Source: Ramlibacter sp. (GTDB taxonomy: Bacteria; Pseudomonadota; Gammaproteobacteria; Burkholderiales; Burkholderiaceae_C). Taken from it: a stretch of 12,222 nt of DNA. Made by a program: the position numbers and the translations under genes. Positions 1 through 7,513 of this stretch are shown here, one piece after another. The stretch lies in assembly GCA_025351615.1 (NCBI GenBank), contig JANXVP010000130.1:1-12222 (forward strand), given 5' to 3'. Positions within the stretch are counted from its first letter, which is position 1; every line of letters begins with the position of its first letter. A model generated the notes under the pieces. It did not search any database and was not told where the DNA came from. It saw nothing but the letters and a program-made list of their open reading frames with translations.

Positions 1-314
1 CTCTTCGCGTACCAGGTGTAGCCGATCTCCAGGCGCGAGACGGCCGGCACGATGTCGTGATAGCTGCTCGAGCCGATCACCGCGCCGGTGGATGCGTCGA
101 TCACGGCGAACGGCAGGCGCTCGGCGGTGGCCTGGGCGGCGAGAGCGCGCTCTATGTAGCCGCGCGTGTCGTGCGGGTCGGGCACGCTGGTGGTGCGCAG
201 GTTCCAGAGCTCGCCGTCGGCCGCGGCTTGGCCGAGGCCCTCGGTGTGATGCAGCCCGAGCGGCTCGAGGCGGACGATGCCGTCGTCGAGCGTGACCGGC
301 TCGACCTTCAGCAT
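1..314 (-). CDS. GNAT family N-acetyltransferase, N-terminal 104 residues (cut by window edge)
   Basis: Reading the minus strand from the ATG at 314 gives an open frame that runs off the left edge. It begins MLKVEPVTLDDGIVRLEPLG, a start typical of RimJ/RimL-like GNAT proteins. Further on are a TRGYIERALA segment, then FAVID followed by a TGAVIGSSSY strand-turn-strand, and LEIGYTWYAK, which matches the beta-4 region of this family. Such enzymes move an acetyl group from acetyl-CoA to an amine; the acceptor here cannot be told. The acetyl-CoA-binding R/Q-x-x-G-x-G/A loop would lie beyond the edge. The gene starts 13 nt after the MoxR stop on the same strand, so the two are probably co-transcribed. 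An earlier ATG at 328 is in another frame and stops after six codons. No strong ribosome binding site is visible. The family call is firm; the substrate is unknown. Confidence 0.85.
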   Translation of the reverse strand, partial: MLKVEPVTLDDGIVRLEPLGLHHTEGLGQAAADGELWNLRTTSVPDPHDTRGYIERALAAQATAERLPFAVIDASTGAVIGSSSYHDIVPAVSRLEIGYTWYAK

Positions 315-327
315 CGGCGCGTGCTCA

Positions 328-1182
<855 letters not shown>

Positions 1183-1200
1183 GGGAGGATTCGGGGGAAA

Positions 1201-1229
1201 GTGAGACGCCCAGTGACGCTGGATATAAT
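1201..1229 (+). promoter_or_regulatory. sigma70-type promoter of the cytochrome c4 gene
   Basis: A perfect -10 hexamer TATAAT lies at 1224-1229. A 4/6 match to the -35 hexamer, GTGAGA, lies at 1201-1206 with the ideal 17-bp spacer. The transcript would start near 1236, leaving a leader of about 42 nt before the ATG at 1278. This is one of the few AT-rich spots in the region and lies in the divergent gap between the MoxR and cytochrome genes. No equally good promoter was found for the MoxR direction. Confidence 0.65.
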
Positions 1230-1230
1230 C

Positions 1231-1258
1231 GAAGGTTGATTCGGACTACAGAACCTTC
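1231..1258. repeat. Inverted repeat at the cytochrome promoter start site (possible operator)
   Basis: GAAGGTT at 1231-1237 is the exact reverse complement of AACCTTC at 1252-1258, with a 14-base spacer. The left arm begins two bases after the -10 box and covers the predicted start site. A bound dimeric regulator, or a weak 5' leader hairpin, could therefore affect expression. The function is inferred only from position and symmetry. Confidence 0.4.
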
Positions 1259-1277
1259 ACTGGATTGTGCGCGCAAA

Positions 1278-2012
1278 ATGAACAAGTTGTTGACCACGCT
1301 TTTCGCCATCGCTGTCACTTGCGTGACCGGTCTGGCAGGTGCACAGACGCCGCCAGCGATGCCGGCGCAGGCGCCTTCCGCTGTGCCACCTTTGACACCG
1401 CCGGCGACGGGCACCACCCAGGCCCCGGCAGGCGCCAAGTCGATCCAGGCCAAGATTGCGATGTGCATCGGCTGCCACGGCATCAAGGGTTACCAGGCCA
1501 GCTTCCCCGAGGTGTACCGCGTGCCGATGATTTCGGGCCAGAATCCGAAGTACCTCGTCGCAGCGCTCACCGCCTACAAGCAGGGCGACCGCAAGCATCC
1601 GACCATGCGCGCCATCGCCTATTCGCTGTCCGAGCAGGACATCAACGACATCGCCAACTACTACGCTGCCAGCGGCGTGGACGTTAGCCAGCATCTGGCG
1701 GACAAGCCCAACCATGAGCCGAGTGCACAGGTCGCGGCGCTGCTGCAGAAGGCGGCGTGCGTTTCTTGCCATGGCGCCAATTTTTCCAAGCCGATCGAAA
1801 ACTTTCCCAAGATCGCCGGCCAGCACAACGACTATCTGTTCGCCGCGCTGCGTGCCTACAAGACGGAAAACAACCCCAAGATGGGCCGCAACAATGCAGT
1901 GATGGGAGCGGTGGCCAAGATGTTTTCAAACGCCGAACTGAAGGCCCTGTCCAGTTATGTCGGCTCGCTGGACACAGAGCTCAAGACCGTGCCGCAAAGC
2001 AAGTTCCGTTGA
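1278..2012 (+). CDS. Diheme cytochrome c4 family protein, periplasmic
   Basis: A 244-residue secreted cytochrome. Residues 1-22 form a Sec signal peptide (MNKLLTTLFAIAVTCVTGLA then GA|Q). A Pro/Ala/Thr-rich stretch of about 30 residues follows. Two homologous heme domains come next, with heme-binding motifs CIGCH (63-67) and CVSCH (161-165). Likely axial methionines are Met110 (HPTMRAIA) and Met209 (NAVMGAVA). The repeated pattern GQ-x-x-Y-L-x-A-A-L-x-A-Y-K is typical of cytochrome c4, a soluble or membrane-bound carrier that passes electrons to terminal oxidases. The ATG at 1278 was chosen because it opens directly into the signal peptide; an in-frame TTG at 1236 coincides with the predicted transcription start. 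No clear Shine-Dalgarno precedes it. It is a single-gene transcript with its own promoter and terminator. The family is firm; its exact electron partners are unknown. Confidence 0.93.
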   Translation: MNKLLTTLFAIAVTCVTGLAGAQTPPAMPAQAPSAVPPLTPPATGTTQAPAGAKSIQAKIAMCIGCHGIKGYQASFPEVYRVPMISGQNPKYLVAALTAYKQGDRKHPTMRAIAYSLSEQDINDIANYYAASGVDVSQHLADKPNHEPSAQVAALLQKAACVSCHGANFSKPIENFPKIAGQHNDYLFAALRAYKTENNPKMGRNNAVMGAVAKMFSNAELKALSSYVGSLDTELKTVPQSKFR

Positions 2013-2033
2013 GCGTTTGCGCCGGACAGCCCC

Positions 2034-2067
2034 AAAGCCCCAAAGTCACTGACTGCGGGGCTTTTTT
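2034..2067 (+). terminator. Rho-independent terminator after the cytochrome c4 gene
   Basis: AAAGCCCC (2034-2041) pairs with GGGGCTTT (2057-2064). Between them AGTC (2044-2047) and GACT (2051-2054) pair around a three-base ACT loop, separated from the outer stem by a 2x2 internal loop. Six T residues (2062-2067) follow and overlap the stem base. It sits 22 nt after the cytochrome stop. In the opposite direction only three T residues follow, so it would be a weaker terminator for the DUF1841 gene. Confidence 0.85.
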
Positions 2068-2077
2068 CATGGCGCCG

Positions 2078-2509
2078 TCAGGTCGTCGCCCGGCGCTGGA
2101 CGCATTCGACGTAGGCGTCGCCGTCAGGCGGGCGACCGGCGCGCTGGCTTTCCCACAGCATCTGGCCCAGGCACTCCATCGCCTCGTGGTGCGCAGCGTG
2201 CAGCGAGCCGCGGCGCGCTGCCAGCAATTCGACCGCCTGCCGAATGCCGCGGGGCTGGTCGATCGAACACTGCTCGCTGATCGACAGGTGCATCGACAGA
2301 TGCAGGAATGGGTTGGTCTTGCCGTCGTCGCCCTGATAGTGGCGCGCCACCGCAGCGTCGCTGTCGGCCAGGTCGGGGTGGTACTCGGGATGCTCCTGCA
2401 GCCACTGACCGGCCAGCGTTTCCAGCGCGTCCATCGGCTGACTGGTGGCGCTGCGAGCCAGCACCGAACAGAAGAACTTGCGCACCTCGGCCGGGGAGGG
2501 ATTAAACAT
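2078..2509 (-). CDS. DUF1841 family protein
   Basis: A 143-residue, probably cytosolic protein with no signal peptide or membrane segment. It begins MFNPSPAEVRKFFCSV and contains HPEYH (40-44), a TNPFLHLSMHLSISEQ block (65-80), a DQPRGIR turn (84-90) and a helical His-rich stretch HAAHHEAMECLGQMLWE (104-120). These match the conserved layout of DUF1841, a small alpha-helical family common in beta- and gammaproteobacteria without an assigned function. The several histidines and acidic residues could bind metal, but that is conjecture. The ATG at 2509 is the family start; upstream extension in the same frame reads through the intergenic gap and is not conserved-looking. No clear Shine-Dalgarno is seen. 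It is transcribed convergently with the cytochrome gene and divergently from pcaI. Confidence 0.85.
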   Translation of the reverse strand: MFNPSPAEVRKFFCSVLARSATSQPMDALETLAGQWLQEHPEYHPDLADSDAAVARHYQGDDGKTNPFLHLSMHLSISEQCSIDQPRGIRQAVELLAARRGSLHAAHHEAMECLGQMLWESQRAGRPPDGDAYVECVQRRATT

Positions 2510-2566
2510 GGTGAATTCGAGCGTAGCACGCGGGTTGTCGAGGGGCCGCAACGGTGTGGGTCGCCC

Positions 2567-2591
2567 TAGAATCACGGCTGCCACCTGGCAG
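2567..2591 (+). promoter_or_regulatory. Possible pca operon promoter -10 element with adjoining palindrome
   Basis: TAGAAT at 2567-2572 resembles a -10 hexamer (5/6), but no -35 hexamer lies at proper spacing, as expected for an activator-dependent promoter. Directly at the predicted start site is the inverted repeat CTGCCA-CC-TGGCAG (2578-2591), eleven bases before the pcaI ATG. It may be an operator. The regulator is not encoded in the window. Evidence is limited to hexamer match, symmetry and position. Confidence 0.4.
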
Positions 2592-2602
2592 GGACACTTC
2601 GC

Positions 2603-3298
2603 ATGATTGACAAAATTGCCGCTTCGGTGGCCGACGCGCTGGCCGGCGTCGCGGACGGATCGACGGTACTGATCGGCGGCTTCGGCACGGCCGGCATCCC
2701 GAATGAACTGATCGACGGCCTGATCGCGCAAGGCGCGAAGGACCTCACTGTCGTCAACAACAACGCCGGTAACGGCGACACGGGACTGGCCGCGCTGCTC
2801 AAGACCGGGCGGGTCCGCAAGATCGTCTGCAGCTTTCCGCGCCAGGCCGACAGCCAGGTCTTCGACGCGCTGTATCGCAGCGGCAAGCTGGAACTCGAGC
2901 TGGTGCCGCAGGGCAACCTGGCCGAGCGCATCCGCGCGGCTGGCGCTGGCATCGGCGCGTTCTTCACGCCCACGGGTTTCGGCACCGAGCTTGCGATCGG
3001 CAAGGAGACGCGCGAGATCGGCGGCCGGCACTACGTGCTCGAATACCCGATTTATGGGGACGTGGCGCTGATCAGGGCCGAACGCGGTGACCGCTGGGGC
3101 AACCTGCTGTTCCGCAAGGCCGCGCGCAACTTCGGGCCCGTGATGGCGATGGGCGCGAAGCGAACCATCGCCAGCGTGCACGAGATCGCCGACCTCGGCG
3201 ACTTCGACCCTGAGACTGTGGTGACGCCGGGGATCTTCGTCAGCAAGATTGTGAAGATCGAGCGCGTTGCGACCGAAGGAGGAGGTTTCAAGGCATGA
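2603..3298 (+). CDS. pcaI: 3-oxoadipate CoA-transferase, alpha subunit
   Basis: A 231-residue family I CoA-transferase A subunit. With PcaJ it moves CoA from succinyl-CoA to 3-oxoadipate, giving 3-oxoadipyl-CoA in the cytosol. The family I signature IGGFGTAGIP lies at residues 24-33. The conserved blocks VVNNNAGNGDTGLAALL (50-66), CSFPRQADS (76-84), LVPQGNLAERIRAAGAG (100-116), FFTPTGFGT (120-128), GDRWGNL (162-168) and VVTPGIFV (206-213) follow the PcaI pattern closely. Acetoacetate-specific transferases (ScoA) are close relatives. The 3-oxoadipate assignment leans on the downstream PcaF-type thiolase and maleylacetate reductase. The ATG at 2603 is preceded by an AGGG tract at modest spacing. 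The last bases overlap the pcaJ start by four, and a perfect Shine-Dalgarno for pcaJ lies inside the gene end. Confidence 0.92.
   Translation: MIDKIAASVADALAGVADGSTVLIGGFGTAGIPNELIDGLIAQGAKDLTVVNNNAGNGDTGLAALLKTGRVRKIVCSFPRQADSQVFDALYRSGKLELELVPQGNLAERIRAAGAGIGAFFTPTGFGTELAIGKETREIGGRHYVLEYPIYGDVALIRAERGDRWGNLLFRKAARNFGPVMAMGAKRTIASVHEIADLGDFDPETVVTPGIFVSKIVKIERVATEGGGFKA
3276..3285 (+). promoter_or_regulatory. Strong ribosome binding site for pcaJ inside the end of pcaI
   Basis: AAGGAGGAGG at 3276-3285 is a full Shine-Dalgarno match nine bases before the ATG at 3295. It fixes the pcaJ start at the ATGA overlap rather than at the in-frame ATG at 3304. It also suggests that pcaI and pcaJ are translated at matched levels, as a heteromeric enzyme needs. 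Confidence 0.8.
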
Positions 3299-3936
3299 GC
3301 TACATGAAACGCAGCAAGGAGCAGCTCGCGCAACGCGTCGCGCGCGACATCCACGACGGCGCTTACGTCAACCTCGGCATCGGCATGCCGACCCTGGTCG
3401 CCAACCATCTTCCGGCGGGCATCGAAGTCATCCTGCACAGTGAAAACGGCATCCTGGGCATGGGGCCGGCGCCGGCCGAAGGCCAGGAGGACTTCGACCT
3501 GATCAACGCGGGCAAGCAGCCCGTGACGCTGTTGCCCGGCGGCGCGTACTTCCACCATGCGGACAGCTTCGCAATGATGCGTGGCGGTCATCTCGACATC
3601 TGCGTCCTGGGCGCTTTCCAGGTTTCCGCCACCGGCGACCTGGCCAACTGGCACACCGGCGAGAAAGATGCGATCCCGGCTGTCGGCGGTGCGATGGATC
3701 TCGCGATCGGCGCCAAGCAGACCTGGGTGATGATGGATCTGCTGACCCGCAAGGGCGAGAGCAAGGTGGTCGCGCATTGCGGTTATCCCTTGACCGGCAT
3801 TGCTTGTGTCAAGCGGATCTACTGCGATCTTGCGACGCTGGAATGCTCGCCCCAAGGGCTCAAGCTGATCGACATGGTCGACGGCCTGGGCCATGACGAA
3901 CTGGAAAAAATCATCGGCCTGACGATCGCCGCCTGA
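3295..3936 (+). CDS. pcaJ: 3-oxoadipate CoA-transferase, beta subunit
   Basis: A 213-residue family I CoA-transferase B subunit, partner of PcaI. The catalytic glutamate that forms the glutamyl-CoA thioester is Glu50 in HSENGILGMGP (48-58). Other family blocks are DGAYVNLGIGMPT (21-33), LINAGKQPVTLLPGGAYFHHADSF, MRGGHLDICVLGAFQVS, GDLANWHTG and IPAVGGAMDLAIGAK, all as in PcaJ. Length and start (MSYMKRSKEQLAQRVARDI) match the family. It overlaps pcaI by the four bases ATGA, so translation is coupled, and pcaF follows after 14 nt. As with pcaI, a succinyl-CoA:acetoacetate transferase (ScoB) role is the main alternative. The neighbouring thiolase and maleylacetate reductase make 3-oxoadipate the better substrate. 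Confidence 0.92.
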   Translation: MSYMKRSKEQLAQRVARDIHDGAYVNLGIGMPTLVANHLPAGIEVILHSENGILGMGPAPAEGQEDFDLINAGKQPVTLLPGGAYFHHADSFAMMRGGHLDICVLGAFQVSATGDLANWHTGEKDAIPAVGGAMDLAIGAKQTWVMMDLLTRKGESKVVAHCGYPLTGIACVKRIYCDLATLECSPQGLKLIDMVDGLGHDELEKIIGLTIAA

Positions 3937-3950
3937 CCCGGAGAACACCC

Positions 3951-5156
3951 ATGACACGACAAGCTTTCATCTGCGACGCCATCCGCACCCCCTTCGGCCG
4001 CTACGGCGGCGCGCTGTCCTCGATCCGAACCGACGATCTCGGCGCGATTCCGCTCCGGGCGCTGATAGCGCGCAATCCAGATGTCGACTGGCAGGTGCTG
4101 ACCGACGTGCTCTATGGCTGCGCCAACCAGGCCGGCGAAGACAACCGCAACGTCGCCCACATGGCAAGCTTGCTCGCGGGCCTGCCGATCGACGTGCCGG
4201 GCGCGACCATCAATCGTCTGTGCGGCTCCGGGCTGGATGCGATCGGCACCGCGGCCCGTGCCATCAAGGCCGGCGAGGCGACGCTGATGATCGCAGGCGG
4301 CGTCGAGAGCATGAGCCGCGCGCCCTTCGTCATGCCCAAGGCGGAGAGCGCTTTTGCGCGGGCCAACGCGGTGTACGACACCACCATCGGATGGCGCTTC
4401 GTCAACAAGCGGATGAAGGAGCTGTACGGCGTCGATTCCATGCCGGAGACGGCGGAGAATGTCGCCACCGACTACAAGATCGGGCGCGAGGCGCAGGACC
4501 GGATGGCGCTGGCGTCGCAACTCAAAGCCGTGGCGGCGCAGCAGTCCGGCTTTTTCGACCGCGAGATCACGCCGGTGAGCGTGGCCCAGAAGAAGGGCGA
4601 GGTAGTCATCGTCAGCAGGGACGAGCATCCGCGTGAAACCTCGCTCGAATCGCTGTCCAGACTCAAGGGCGTGGTACGACCCGACGGCACCGTGACGGCC
4701 GGCAATGCCAGCGGCGTCAACGACGGCGCTTGTGCCTTGCTGCTGGCCGACGAGGCGACGGCGGCCAGGCAAGGGCTGACGCCGCGCGCGCGGGTGGTCG
4801 GCATGGCGACGGCTGGTGTGCCGCCCCGCGTGATGGGAATCGGCCCCGCGCCTGCGACGCAGAAGGTGCTGGCCCTGACCGGCCTGACCCTTGAGCAGCT
4901 GGACGTGATCGAGCTGAACGAAGCCTTCGCGGCGCAAGGCATCGCGGTGCTGCGGATGCTGGGCCTGAAAGACGACGACCCGCGGGTGAATCCAAACGGC
5001 GGCGCCATCGCGCTGGGCCACCCGCTCGGCGCCTCCGGGGCACGCCTGGCGACCACCGCCGTCAACCAGTTGCACCAGGGAGGCGGACGCTATGCGTTGT
5101 GCACGATGTGCATCGGTGTGGGCCAGGGCATCGCCGTCATCCTCGAGCGCGTCTGA
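3951..5156 (+). CDS. pcaF: 3-oxoadipyl-CoA thiolase
   Basis: A 401-residue degradative thiolase that splits 3-oxoadipyl-CoA with CoA into succinyl-CoA and acetyl-CoA, the last step of the 3-oxoadipate pathway. The acyl-accepting Cys91 is in NRLCGSG (88-94). His357 is in GHPLG (356-360), Cys387 in CTMCIGVGQG (384-393), and the NEAF motif at 323-326. The stretches CANQAGEDNRNVA (57-69), ESMSRAPFVM (119-128), TTIGWRF (144-150), YGVDSMPETAENVA (159-172) and NPNGGAIALGHPLG (347-360) are those of PcaF/PaaJ rather than acetoacetyl-CoA thiolases. A GGAG Shine-Dalgarno begins near 3940. PaaJ of phenylacetate degradation has the same reaction, but no paa genes are near. The next gene begins 38 nt after the stop. 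Confidence 0.93.
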   Translation: MTRQAFICDAIRTPFGRYGGALSSIRTDDLGAIPLRALIARNPDVDWQVLTDVLYGCANQAGEDNRNVAHMASLLAGLPIDVPGATINRLCGSGLDAIGTAARAIKAGEATLMIAGGVESMSRAPFVMPKAESAFARANAVYDTTIGWRFVNKRMKELYGVDSMPETAENVATDYKIGREAQDRMALASQLKAVAAQQSGFFDREITPVSVAQKKGEVVIVSRDEHPRETSLESLSRLKGVVRPDGTVTAGNASGVNDGACALLLADEATAARQGLTPRARVVGMATAGVPPRVMGIGPAPATQKVLALTGLTLEQLDVIELNEAFAAQGIAVLRMLGLKDDDPRVNPNGGAIALGHPLGASGARLATTAVNQLHQGGGRYALCTMCIGVGQGIAVILERV

Positions 5157-5181
5157 AGCGCCGGCATATGAGTTCACCGAC

Positions 5182-5186
5182 AGGAA
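5182..5186 (+). promoter_or_regulatory. Ribosome binding site deciding the start of the dehydrogenase gene
   Basis: AGGAA at 5182-5186 lies eight bases before the ATG at 5195. No comparable site precedes the in-frame ATG at 5168. The protein from 5195 begins MANSIGWIGLG, which places the dinucleotide-binding strand at the very N-terminus, as is usual for the family. Confidence 0.6.
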
Positions 5187-5194
5187 CCGAAGAC

Positions 5195-6118
5195 ATGGCA
5201 AACAGCATTGGATGGATCGGCCTCGGCCGGATGGGCGAGGCGATGGTCAGGCATCTGACCCAGGCCGGGCACGGCGTCAGCGTCTGGAACCGAACCCGCA
5301 GCAAGGCCGAACCGCTGGAAGGCTCCGGCGCGACCATCGCCGGCAGCAAGCAGGAGCTGGCCGGCTGCGAGATCGTGTTCACGATGGTCTCCACCACCGA
5401 CGACCTGAAGCAGGTGCTGTTCGGTGAAGGCGGCCTGGTCGCCGGCAGCCGGCAGCCGAAGGTGGTGGTGGACAGCTCGTCGATCTCGCAGGAGGGTTCG
5501 GCCGAGATCCGGCGCCAGCTCGAGGCCATGGGCGTGGGCTATCTTTGCGCACCGGTCTCGGGCAACGCCAAGGTCGCCAAGGCCGGCAAGCTGCTGATCG
5601 TGGCCTCGGGGCCCAGGATGCTCTATGAAAAGGCCGAGCCCTACCTGCAGGCCATGGCCCGCAAGGTGATGTGGGTCGGCGAGGGCGAGCTGGCCCGGGT
5701 CTGGAAAATTGCGCACAACACAATGTTCGGCGTGGTCATCCAGAACCTTTGCGAGATCACGGTGCTGGCCGAGAAAGCCGGCATCCCGCGCCACGTGTTC
5801 CTCGAAAGCATCAACGACTCGGTGCTGGGCTCGATGTACACGAAGTACAAGACCCCGACGCTCACCAACCTGAGCTTCGAGCAGGTGACCTTCACGCCGA
5901 AGCTCCTGCTCAAGGACATGGACCTCGGGCTTGCCGCGGCCAGGGCGTACGGCGTGGCCATGCCGGCCGCCGCCGCCACGCGTGAATCGGTGGCCCGCAT
6001 GGTGGGGCATGGCCACGACGACATCGACTTTGCCGTCCTGTTGCTGGAAACGGCGAAAGACGCCGGGCTGGAACTCAAATCCGAGAACGTGAAGATGAGC
6101 GACGGCCTGGAAAGCTGA
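5195..6118 (+). CDS. NAD(P)-dependent beta-hydroxyacid dehydrogenase (3-hydroxyisobutyrate dehydrogenase family)
   Basis: A 307-residue cytosolic oxidoreductase. Residues 1-160 form a Rossmann domain with WIGLGRMGEAM (7-17) containing the GxGxxG loop. WNRTRSK (31-37) follows the second strand; its arginines suggest NADP(H) preference. The substrate-binding block CAPVSGNAKVAKAG (118-131) replaces the usual D-A-P-V-S-G-G. The catalytic lysine is Lys171 in GEGELARVWKIAHNTM (162-177), where His174 and Asn175 stand in for the usual N-N/Q pair. The C-terminal all-helical domain holds LLLKDMDLGLAAA (237-249). Such enzymes interconvert 3-hydroxyacids and semialdehydes, or reduce imines and small keto acids in some branches. 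The substrate is not predictable here. It lies 38 nt after pcaF and two nt before the amidohydrolase, so it belongs to the same operon. The variant active-site residues argue against a plain MmsB or GarR. Confidence 0.87.
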   Translation: MANSIGWIGLGRMGEAMVRHLTQAGHGVSVWNRTRSKAEPLEGSGATIAGSKQELAGCEIVFTMVSTTDDLKQVLFGEGGLVAGSRQPKVVVDSSSISQEGSAEIRRQLEAMGVGYLCAPVSGNAKVAKAGKLLIVASGPRMLYEKAEPYLQAMARKVMWVGEGELARVWKIAHNTMFGVVIQNLCEITVLAEKAGIPRHVFLESINDSVLGSMYTKYKTPTLTNLSFEQVTFTPKLLLKDMDLGLAAARAYGVAMPAAAATRESVARMVGHGHDDIDFAVLLLETAKDAGLELKSENVKMSDGLES

Positions 6119-6120
6119 GC

Positions 6121-7479
6121 ATGTCCCGCATCCTGATCCGCGGCGCCACCGTCCTCACCATGGATGCGCAGGGCGACCTGCCCCGGGCCGATCTCCTGGT
6201 GACGGACGACTGCATCACCGAAATCGCGCCCGCGCTCCAGGTCGATGACGCGCAGGTGGTGAATGCGGTCGGCAGCATCGTCATTCCGGGGCTGGTCAAT
6301 GCCCACATGCACACCTGGCAGACTGCCTTGCGCGGTGTCGCCGCCAACTGGACGCTGCTGGAGTATTTCAGGAACATGCACGCCGGACTGGCGACCGCGT
6401 TCCAGCCGCAGGACATGCACATCGCGACCCGCATGGGAGCGCTGAACCAGCTCAATTGCGGCACCACCACGCTGGCCGACTGGTGCCACAACAATCCGAC
6501 GCCGGAGCACAACGACGCGGCCGTGCAGGGCCTGCTCGAATCCGGCATCCGCGCGGCGTTCTTTCACGGCACGCCCAAGCCCGATCCCAAGCCCGGCCAG
6601 AAACCGTTCTGGGAAGTGCCGCATCCGCGCGCCGAGATCGAGCGCCTGCTGAAGAAACACCACGGGCATCCGCTCCTGAGCATCCAGGCCGCGGTGCTTG
6701 GCCCGCATTACTGCACGCTCGACGTGGCGATGGACGACTTCCGCATGGCGCGGGAGCTGGGCCTGATCGCTTCAATGCACCAGGGGGGCGGCGCGGCGCG
6801 CACGCCCGACGGCTGGGAACGGCTCGAAGCCGCCGGCCTGCTGGGCGACAACATCAACATCGTGCACGGCCACGCGCTGAGCGACGCGCAGCTGCAGCGC
6901 TTCTGCGGACTCGGCATGAGCTTTTCCGAGGCCGCGGAGAGCGAGATGTCGCAGGGCCACGGCCACCCGATCACTGGCCGGTTGCGGCAGTTCGGTCGCT
7001 CGCCCTCGCTTGGCGTCGACCTGGAAAGCGTGATGAGCGGCGACATGATCAGCCAGGCGCGCATGGCGCTGGGCATCCAGCGCAGCCTCGACAACGTCGC
7101 TTACCGGGAGGCGCACGGAACAATCCCGCCGACTTCGACCATCACCACCCGCGAGGCGCTGTCCTGGGTCACGATCGAAGGTGCACGCATGCTCAAGCAG
7201 GAGCACCGGATCGGATCGCTGGCCGCGGGCAAGCAGGCCGACCTGGTCGTCATCCGCGCGACGGACCTCAACATGCAGCCCGTCCATGACCCGGTGAGCA
7301 CGGTCGTGATGCAGACTTCGCTGGCCAACATCGACAGCGTCATGGTGGCGGGCCGCTGGAAGAAGCGTGAGGGACGGCTGCTGGGCATCGATCTCGCCCC
7401 CGGGCTGGAGGCGCTGCGGGCCTCCGGAGAGAAGATCACGCGAGCTCTCGGCCTTTCGCCCGCCAGTTCGATTTCGTAA
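6121..7479 (+). CDS. Amidohydrolase superfamily, ATZ/TRZ-like metal-dependent hydrolase of unknown substrate
   Basis: A 452-residue protein of the cytosine deaminase/chlorohydrolase branch. The N-terminal beta-sandwich begins ILIRGATVLTMDAQGDLPRADLL. The barrel starts at IPGLVNAHMHTWQ (55-67), with metal ligands His62 and His64. Other likely ligands are His220 (ASMHQGGG), His249 or His251 (IVHGHAL) and Asp300 (SLGVDLESVMSGDM). The sandwich closes with AGKQADLVVI (369-378). The family removes an amine, chlorine or similar group from heterocycles or cleaves cyclic amides. The acid at the third place after the third metal His (HxxE in adenosine-, cytosine- and SAH-type deaminases) is absent, Gly223 being there. 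ESEMSQGHGHP (273-283) differs from the usual P-x-S-N loop. The gene starts two nt after the dehydrogenase stop, so both likely serve one pathway. The family is firm; the substrate is open. Confidence 0.88.
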   Translation: MSRILIRGATVLTMDAQGDLPRADLLVTDDCITEIAPALQVDDAQVVNAVGSIVIPGLVNAHMHTWQTALRGVAANWTLLEYFRNMHAGLATAFQPQDMHIATRMGALNQLNCGTTTLADWCHNNPTPEHNDAAVQGLLESGIRAAFFHGTPKPDPKPGQKPFWEVPHPRAEIERLLKKHHGHPLLSIQAAVLGPHYCTLDVAMDDFRMARELGLIASMHQGGGAARTPDGWERLEAAGLLGDNINIVHGHALSDAQLQRFCGLGMSFSEAAESEMSQGHGHPITGRLRQFGRSPSLGVDLESVMSGDMISQARMALGIQRSLDNVAYREAHGTIPPTSTITTREALSWVTIEGARMLKQEHRIGSLAAGKQADLVVIRATDLNMQPVHDPVSTVVMQTSLANIDSVMVAGRWKKREGRLLGIDLAPGLEALRASGEKITRALGLSPASSIS

Positions 7480-7503
7480 GCGCCATCCCGGATCAAAAAT
7501 GAC

Positions 7504-7508
7504 AGGAG
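7504..7508 (+). promoter_or_regulatory. Ribosome binding site deciding the start of the Bug receptor gene
   Basis: AGGAG at 7504-7508 lies five bases before the ATG at 7514, from which a classical signal peptide is read. An ATG at 7499 in the same frame would lie before the site and add MTGDK, so it is not favoured. Confidence 0.7.
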
Positions 7509-7513
7509 ACAAG

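Noticed and set aside
1236..1277. TTG at 1236 as start of the cytochrome gene
   Set aside because: It coincides with the predicted transcription start and would place 14 charged or polar residues before the signal peptide.
2586..2602. TGGCAG...TTCGC before pcaI as a sigma54 promoter
   Set aside because: The -12 part does not match TTGC and the spacing is one base too long. The site would also place the start inside the coding region.
2603..3936. Naming the CoA-transferase pair scoA/scoB (acetoacetate)
   Set aside because: The sequence is also compatible with that family, but the PcaF-type thiolase and maleylacetate reductase in the same operon favour 3-oxoadipate.
3819..5201. 460-codon minus-strand frame opposite pcaF
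   Set aside because: pcaF carries all catalytic residues on the plus strand. The antisense frame is an artefact of high GC and shows no domain.
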